Shown here in pieces: positions 24,101 through 28,112 of a stretch of 28,112 bases of DNA. The position numbers and the translations under genes are program-made. Source of the stretch: a virus; IMG/VR virus record IMGVR_UViG_3300009130_000106, positions 1 through 28,112 of that record; one strand, 5' to 3'. The notes under the pieces are model-generated. The model was not told where the DNA came from. It searched no databases and worked only from the letters and a program-made list of their open reading frames with translations. Every line of letters starts with the position of its first letter. Within the stretch, counting starts at the first letter, position 1.

Positions 24101-24622
24101 TCCTTTGTAATTCTCGTTGAAGATAGATAGCTTACCATCTGTGTCTAAATTAAGAATAAATTTCTGTGAAGAAACTTTCTTAGTATAAGGATTGATTTGC
24201 TCTCCAAAGTTATATGCAACATATAAGTAAGGATTTAAGAAAGACTCAAAGAACCAGTTGTTCTTGTTATTAAAAGCAGTAGGTACATCAATGTTAGTTA
24301 AATCATCTGCTGCTTTTTCTAAACTAGATTTTGTTATAGTTCTATAAGTACCATCTGGTAATCTAACAGATGCATCAGAGTCACCTAGACCTGCTAATTG
24401 CTTAATATTTTGATCTTGTCTCTCAAGTTCTTTAAGAACAGAACCCATAGAAGGTAATGACACTGTTCTTATAGTGTCATTAGAAATATCTTCTATTTTA
24501 AGCTCTACTGTATCTGCTTCACTGTTAATTATATCAGATAACTTTGAAAGAATTTCAGAGTTATTTCTTTGTAACTTAATCAGATTATCAACTACAGAAG
24601 ATAATGTGTTTGTGCTTTTCAT
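21173..24622 (-). CDS. Large tail/baseplate protein with coiled coils and FNIII-like region
   Basis: 1149 residues, not a named family. The N terminus is helical (MKSTNTLSSVVDNLIKLQRN). A strand-rich region runs to about 420. A coiled coil spans roughly 425-505 (NREKNSLKSEIQQLDENIKS). Residues about 510-655 look like a fibronectin type III domain: the last strands read VEIRIKSISEAGYPS then YSDVIRVDFP, the usual F/G strand pattern. A short coiled coil near 720-745 (LLAKMQAEIDILKAQVNKTL) precedes a long beta-rich C-terminal part. These features fit a multidomain baseplate or tail-surface protein. Only 9 bases separate it from the upstream 692-residue gene; a terminator closes the pair. The MKS start is not the capsid-targeting leader: no Y-L-x-E site follows. 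Confidence 0.58.
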   Translation of the reverse strand: MKSTNTLSSVVDNLIKLQRNNSEILSKLSDIINSEADTVELKIEDISNDTIRTVSLPSMGSVLKELERQDQNIKQLAGLGDSDASVRLPDGTYRTITKSSLEKAADDLTNIDVPTAFNNKNNWFFESFLNPYLYVAYNFGEQINPYTKKVSSQKFILNLDTDGKLSIFNENYKGESNIDYNDFIDNIIGNGIEYALDEDVIDLPPVEPRYYGNFSVIRVFEQTEDVEIDGVSATKKNLKFQLDKLTYNDKNSTLLETQQLKIGDSLLVNKNDKNTRYYITNIDFETTTVSVNLAEGYDSVNIGADNLSYYNTTPIIPEVQIGVGFNEYIVQFIKPIDPESNQPSNNWSPGVGFYSSELTISDNGVIKTLDTYYNESVVDFGAHLLSIANENIPPSSKAVVPNRVEFSATENPEELQVVQINKHLTEVQSNQDIEALNREKNSLKSEIQQLDENIKSLRYDISTKTYKTDVERQTDKNKLVSLIEERATTETLYNTTVNDIITKANDKSTTAAAGKYRIRGFFNIPLEQTAIDGSIQDIIQFAVEYRYLTKGGSANTLDEFKRTNNDGTETQGVYSQWVPTKTPLRERLYDPTNGSYYWAPQDNENGDAVNINQLDIPIRENEAVEIRIKSISEAGYPSNPVESEYSDVIRVDFPDSLGVSKSVLSIAKEASDEQVAIKLQEDLVAKGVDEHIADQFTQNDTFYAHQAFNIASGQLTEERNVISVYDLLAKMQAEIDILKAQVNKTLGVLIVKVEDDLGNQQIVQANETVNLFAGNYKDLVSDLDEPKGVIVSKNYFLRIENSAATAIELYSLNPGSRYIRTTTGDYSPPAIGLSNPLQEDITNSIGGGTAKQLPYQSSQVQGQFIYTRYQDITRTKDIYITDTTTGDNGTATGSYNIFNPTTLDNIPTESYTADSNYFVWRGEATTSTNIQGVLGTDIPNDGIYVHAEHPVVNSGIDIDNIPTFLSTETTVSKYAPLDRETNTANYYRQSPFYRDGDDNTNKISFINDDKYLIGPKSCGCYLYMAPTEYGTVRVDGNDGSSRRELTNDGSNSIAIQLVYQFRMTDYFGPGRDGTGRIAGVTNATQVYYSKLLGFDISYDDNNKFSFDVEISSRYKSNSISSSDIPTLTFQNTSDSLGKTVSQITPTISE

Positions 24623-24631
24623 CTATATTGA

Positions 24632-26710
24632 TTATTTTATTACGTCTATTTCAAATATGTACTTGTTCTCATCTACACAGATGATTTCTATGATAGGAGA
24701 AGAATTAGATAGTTCAGTATTATTTAATTTACCTACTAACCACTTGAATGACCCTTGCTTAAAGATATTATTACCATCAGTGTAGAAATTGATGTACTTT
24801 CCATCAAGTAAAGTAATATCATCAGCAAAACTTATTCTCATAGTTTTACCCGTTTTCCACTTGTAATTTCTATCATCAAGATTTATATTAACATCATTAT
24901 CAACAGATTCAGCAGGAGTCTTATTCTTAAAATAAGATGCAAACGGTCCAATGTTAAGAATGTTATTTCTAAATGCATAGTTAGGATCATCTGGATCAGT
25001 TACTCCATTACCTTCTTCATATTGTAGATAACCACTAGAGTTATAGCATAATGAGATATTATTATAAGATTGAACTATGTTCTCGATAATTACTTTATCT
25101 GGAACTGACTTATCAATTTTAATCCCTGGTCCACCGTTGAATGGATTTAAGTCGTATGTTAATGTTTCACTTAATTCACCAGCAGCAAGAGAATTTATTC
25201 TTCTCGTGTTATTGTTTATAAGCTCAATTAATGTACTTGGGCTTTCTAAAGCAATTTGAGCATTAGCAACAGAAGTTTCTAAAGCAACAATACTTGCTTG
25301 TAATTCGTCAATAGTAGCTTGATTGAAATAGAATTTCTCTAAGTTATCAACTTGCTCTTGTAAGTCTACAATCTTTAAACTCTGAGTTTGGAAGTTCTCT
25401 AATGCATTTTGCATTTCTACCATAGCATCAGAATATAGATCCATAGAGAAAGTATTATATTCATTAATAACTTTTTCTACACCTACATTATCAGCAGAAG
25501 TATCAAATTTTACGTTTAATTTAAGACCGTATGAATTACCATTAAGTTTAGTAACTGGATTTGGTTTAAATTTATCGAATTTCTTAAGAGTTGCTCCTTC
25601 AGCAATAGTCTCTAAGAAATCATCAATGAAAAGAACTCCGTATAAGTTTCTTTTAACGTCGTTAGGGTTTGATTGGTCGTAAATGTCATAATAAACAAGT
25701 ATAACATTGAACGAGAAATCTTCTGCTAAAGCACTAGCATTTAATTCACTTAATATAGAAATATTAGGATCATCAGTAACTTTCTTATAATCAGCATCCT
25801 CCCAATCAATTACAGCACCGTCCATATTAGAACGAAGCATGTTGTATGTATTTAGTCCTGCTTCATCAGTAGCAACTTGAATAGTATCATTTGTTACTAC
25901 GCCAAATGAATTAGCAGTTTCATAGAAATCATCAGAATTATCATCAAAATATGCTCTAACAGACATTCTTTGATCTACATGTTCTGTACGACCTTCAATA
26001 TCATCTCCGTTAGTACCATACCATTTTAAAGTAGGGTTATAATTTGCATCATTTTGAATATTCCAAAGTACATCTGGTGTAGATCCATGAGATGTAGGAA
26101 TATGTAAGTAGACTTCAGTATATGCTTGTCCACCTTCTTTTACATTATTAACTATATCAATGTCTCCTAGATATTTTACTACTTGTCTGTAGTAATTACT
26201 ACCAGAAGATGATGTATTTTCAGTTTCTTCTTGGAATAAATTTGCTTGGTCTGTTGCTTCAGGTAAAGCATCTTGGTATCTAATAGCACCAATATTTACC
26301 ATCCATTTCCAGAATAATCTTTCTGTAACTGTTTGCTTTAATGTATTATCATAGAAATCACCATCGCTGTTAGCTTCATTAAGAATGATAGTTTCCATGT
26401 TAAGTACATAGTTCTGGAATGCTTTAGCAAGATAGACATTATTTTGTTGAACTCCATCTTGTAAATCTTCTAGTACTGTTGGATCCCAGTCCGAACCAGT
26501 ATTAGTGCTATTACCAATAGCTTGCCAAGAAATAGCATTGTCGTTATTTTGAGGCTGTCTTACAGTAGGTACATCAAGAGCAGCAAATTTACTAAAAGTG
26601 AATCTGAAGTTATCATCGCTAAAAGTTTTAGATATATCCAGGGCAGAAGAAGTAAATGTATAGAATGTTCCTCCCTGTACTCTCAAGGGTCTCACTAATG
26701 GTGTTGCCAT
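24632..26710 (-). CDS. Structural tail protein, 692 residues
   Basis: Not a named family. The N terminus MATPLVRPLRVQGGTFYTF followed by a hydrophilic SKTFSDDNFRFTFSKFA stretch looks like a conserved opening seen in marine phage structural proteins. Residues 1-400 are mixed alpha/beta, about 423-505 form a coiled coil (QSLKIVDLQEQVDNLEKFYF, LQASIVALETSVANAQIALE), and the end is beta-rich with a glycine turn FNGGPGIKID. It is probably a baseplate or tail component working with the adjacent 1149-residue protein, as the two share an operon flanked by a promoter-like box upstream and a terminator downstream. The start is the first ATG. Confidence 0.58.
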   Translation of the reverse strand: MATPLVRPLRVQGGTFYTFTSSALDISKTFSDDNFRFTFSKFAALDVPTVRQPQNNDNAISWQAIGNSTNTGSDWDPTVLEDLQDGVQQNNVYLAKAFQNYVLNMETIILNEANSDGDFYDNTLKQTVTERLFWKWMVNIGAIRYQDALPEATDQANLFQEETENTSSSGSNYYRQVVKYLGDIDIVNNVKEGGQAYTEVYLHIPTSHGSTPDVLWNIQNDANYNPTLKWYGTNGDDIEGRTEHVDQRMSVRAYFDDNSDDFYETANSFGVVTNDTIQVATDEAGLNTYNMLRSNMDGAVIDWEDADYKKVTDDPNISILSELNASALAEDFSFNVILVYYDIYDQSNPNDVKRNLYGVLFIDDFLETIAEGATLKKFDKFKPNPVTKLNGNSYGLKLNVKFDTSADNVGVEKVINEYNTFSMDLYSDAMVEMQNALENFQTQSLKIVDLQEQVDNLEKFYFNQATIDELQASIVALETSVANAQIALESPSTLIELINNNTRRINSLAAGELSETLTYDLNPFNGGPGIKIDKSVPDKVIIENIVQSYNNISLCYNSSGYLQYEEGNGVTDPDDPNYAFRNNILNIGPFASYFKNKTPAESVDNDVNINLDDRNYKWKTGKTMRISFADDITLLDGKYINFYTDGNNIFKQGSFKWLVGKLNNTELSNSSPIIEIICVDENKYIFEIDVIK

Positions 26711-26730
26711 AATAGATTCTTAGTTTTAAT

Positions 26731-26738
26731 TATTTAAT
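26731..26738 (-). promoter_or_regulatory. Candidate late promoter for the 692-residue gene
   Basis: ATTAAATA on the minus strand, 21 bases before the ATG at 26710 and just past the terminator at 26742-26771. Same spacing as the other boxes, but only 6 of 8 consensus matches. Confidence 0.38.
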
Positions 26739-26741
26739 CAG

Positions 26742-26771
26742 AAAAAAAGCCTACTAATTTAATAGTAGGCT
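26742..26771 (-). terminator. Rho-independent terminator after the 172-residue gene
   Basis: On the minus strand a perfect 9-bp stem AGCCTACTA/TAGTAGGCT with a 6-base loop ends in a run of seven T residues (six past the stem). It starts 17 bases after the stop at 26789. Confidence 0.9.
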
Positions 26772-26788
26772 ATAGAAGTGTAATAAGA

Positions 26789-27307
26789 TTATTGAGTAGC
26801 TAATTGTACCCAGCTAGTTCCATTATAAAGGAAGATAGCCCCTAAAGTTTGGTCATAAGCAATTTCACCTCCTACTAATTCAGTAGGATCAATTGCTAAA
26901 TAGTCATTAGATACCATGCTTGGTAACCCAAGTACTTTAAATGTAGAAAGATCAGCAGCATCATATTCTACTAAACTACTTGCATTTGTTAAGAATTTAT
27001 GTACAATTGATGCACCTTGAGTTCCCATTGAAATGCTAGTTAAATCTCCATTTAAAGAAATACTTCCAGCGTCTAGTGAAATATTCCCAGCAGTTAAATC
27101 AAGTCCACTTGATCCAGTAACAGTTATTCCTGCAGTAACAATAGTATTATCACTACCAATTTGGCTGTTATCTATTTTACCTGTAGTTATGTCAATAATG
27201 CCCAATAGGCTGTTAGTAGCATTAGTAACTATACTAAAATTATCATTAATAGTAATTCTATCACTAGCAATAGAATTAGTACCTTTAAGTTCAATTACTT
27301 CTATCAT
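26789..27307 (-). CDS. Small fibre-like structural protein, 172 residues
   Basis: Function not known. The N terminus (SDRITINDNFSIVTNATNSL) looks like an attachment segment, and the middle is an obvious short beta-repeat stretch (GLDLTAGNISLDAGSISLNG), as in trimeric beta-helical fibres. The C terminus FLYNGTSWVQLATQ matches the end style of the neighbouring fibre gene (YLYTCVATNTWVRQ) and of many tail-fibre tips. No signal peptide or enzyme motif. It stands alone between a promoter-like box 23 bases upstream and a strong terminator, so it may be expressed separately and in high amount, as for a decoration or whisker-type protein. Confidence 0.58.
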   Translation of the reverse strand: MIEVIELKGTNSIASDRITINDNFSIVTNATNSLLGIIDITTGKIDNSQIGSDNTIVTAGITVTGSSGLDLTAGNISLDAGSISLNGDLTSISMGTQGASIVHKFLTNASSLVEYDAADLSTFKVLGLPSMVSNDYLAIDPTELVGGEIAYDQTLGAIFLYNGTSWVQLATQ

Positions 27308-27329
27308 TATTTATGATTTTTTGTTTTAA

Positions 27330-27337
27330 TATTTATT
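27330..27337 (-). promoter_or_regulatory. Candidate late promoter for the 172-residue gene
   Basis: AATAAATA on the minus strand, 7 of 8 matches to TATAAATA, 23 bases before the ATG at 27307, in the 40-base gap after the truncated fibre gene. The extended sequence CAATAAATAT is shared with the box at 21124-21131. Confidence 0.42.
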
Positions 27338-27347
27338 GGCTTGGATA

Positions 27348-28112
27348 TTACCAGGTAGTATCAGGTGATTGTCTTACCCAAGTATTAGTCGCAACGCAAG
27401 TGTATAAGTAAGTACCATCCCAAGCTTGTTGACCTGCTCGTCCTGTACTAGTAGGTGTCTTTGTTGCTGTTTCTACGTTAACCATATCTTTAACTGTTCC
27501 GATACTTGGAATAATTAAATCAAATGCGACATTTTCAGGATCTACATTAATCTCAGATGCACTTGAAGCATATTTCATACCTTCACCTGCACTACAATTA
27601 AATGCTATACCTTTACTAGAGTTTATACCCGAAGAAATAGAATTGTCGTCATTATTATTCGGGTTAAAATTTCTTATAATAAAACCTTCTGTTGAGACAT
27701 TCAATGTGCTTATCAGTTGGTCATAAGAGAACGTATCAGTAAAACCGATATTAAGTTCATTTAACCCGCCAAATATAGTAGTTGTTGGCTCATTTAAGTT
27801 ACCGCCTAATCCAATATTTCCAGCATAGTCACTTAGACCATTTGTAGGTGATACACTGCCACTTGAAACATTTGCCTTAATCATTCCAATAGAAGGTATA
27901 TGATCGTTATCTGTTGACCAATCTATTGCTGAGTATTCTGAAGATGACTGGTATTTGGCACCCTTACTACTAGTATTAAATAAAGCAATCGTAGTTGGAT
28001 TTAATACAATTGAAGTTTTATTTACTGTATTACCTGTACCATCTCCACTATACGAAGACATATTAAATCCGTTGACATTTACGTTTAACTGATTTAATTT
28101 AGTCCAATCAGT
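27348..28112 (-). CDS. Fibre-like structural protein, 5' end outside the window
   Basis: Partial. An ATG at 28061 would give 237 residues, but the same frame stays open without a stop through 17 more codons to the window edge (TDWTKLNQLNVNVNGFN before that Met), and that upstream sequence looks coding, so the true start is probably beyond 28112. The visible part is rich in Ser, Asn, Gly and Thr with repeating beta elements and twice uses the phrase IPSIG-(M/T)-(I/V)-K, hinting at an internal duplication. The C terminus GRAGQQAWDGTYLYTCVATN then WVRQSPDTTW is a common tail-fibre ending. The function is likely virion surface or fibre; the partner is unknown. Confidence 0.6.
   Translation of the reverse strand, partial: TDWTKLNQLNVNVNGFNMSSYSGDGTGNTVNKTSIVLNPTTIALFNTSSKGAKYQSSSEYSAIDWSTDNDHIPSIGMIKANVSSGSVSPTNGLSDYAGNIGLGGNLNEPTTTIFGGLNELNIGFTDTFSYDQLISTLNVSTEGFIIRNFNPNNNDDNSISSGINSSKGIAFNCSAGEGMKYASSASEINVDPENVAFDLIIPSIGTVKDMVNVETATKTPTSTGRAGQQAWDGTYLYTCVATNTWVRQSPDTTW

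Noticed and set aside
21173-24622. The MKS start of the 1149-residue protein as another capsid-targeting leader
   Set aside because: No Y-L-x-E or (L/I)-x-E|A/G/S site follows in the first 15 residues, and the protein looks like a tail component.

Overview
The window is a piece of the genome of a T4-related (distant, 'far-T4' type) contractile-tailed phage. It is AT-rich, tightly packed, and nearly all transcribed leftward (minus strand). Two things show this. One is the recombination and replication set on the left: a UvsW-type helicase, UvsY, a gp61-type primase and a gp32-type single-strand binding protein. The other is the run of very large virion genes on the right. Few starts have a clear Shine-Dalgarno sequence and most are preceded only by A/T-rich DNA. 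Together with the style of the structural proteins, this suggests a marine or Bacteroidetes-type host, but the host is inference. No tRNA, CRISPR, transposase or integrase was found.

Layout: (1) 33-4391, minus strand, a replication and recombination block in transcription order gp32, terminator, primase, small unknown, uvsY, uvsW. (2) 4392-4821, a non-coding divergent region with inverted repeats, a candidate rightward promoter and no ATG on the plus strand. (3) 4822-5452, the only rightward genes: a 54-residue protein missed by length cut-offs, overlapping a guanylate kinase, closed by a terminator shared with the convergent block. (4) 5469-9242, minus strand, eight small genes. Six begin with a near-identical leader (MKSL..YL.E|A type) that resembles the T4 capsid-targeting sequence MKTYQEFIAEA, which the prohead protease removes. 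I read these as candidate internal head proteins packaged with the DNA and injected. One has a C...H...D arrangement like a papain/transglutaminase-type hydrolase, and the last gene carries a glycine-zipper domain behind a possible protease site. An endonuclease VII (gp49-like) gene that has lost most of its zinc ligands lies among them. (5) 9275-28112, minus strand, virion genes: a tail-tube-fold protein, several large structural proteins probably of the baseplate or tail, a collagen-containing fibre with a tail-collar-like end, a membrane-anchored candidate spanin, and a fibre gene cut by the window edge.

Transcription looks modular. Rho-independent terminators follow the gp32 gene, the 1149-residue gene and the 172-residue gene. 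Octamers resembling the T4 late promoter TATAAATA lie 21-25 bases upstream of five starts, including uvsW (a late gene in T4), and a perfect copy sits at the left edge. In two places the promoter-like box follows directly after a terminator.

The most interesting signal is the multi-gene capsid-targeting family at 5469-8586, with its apparent cargo diversity and a 13-codon orphan leader at 7552-7593.
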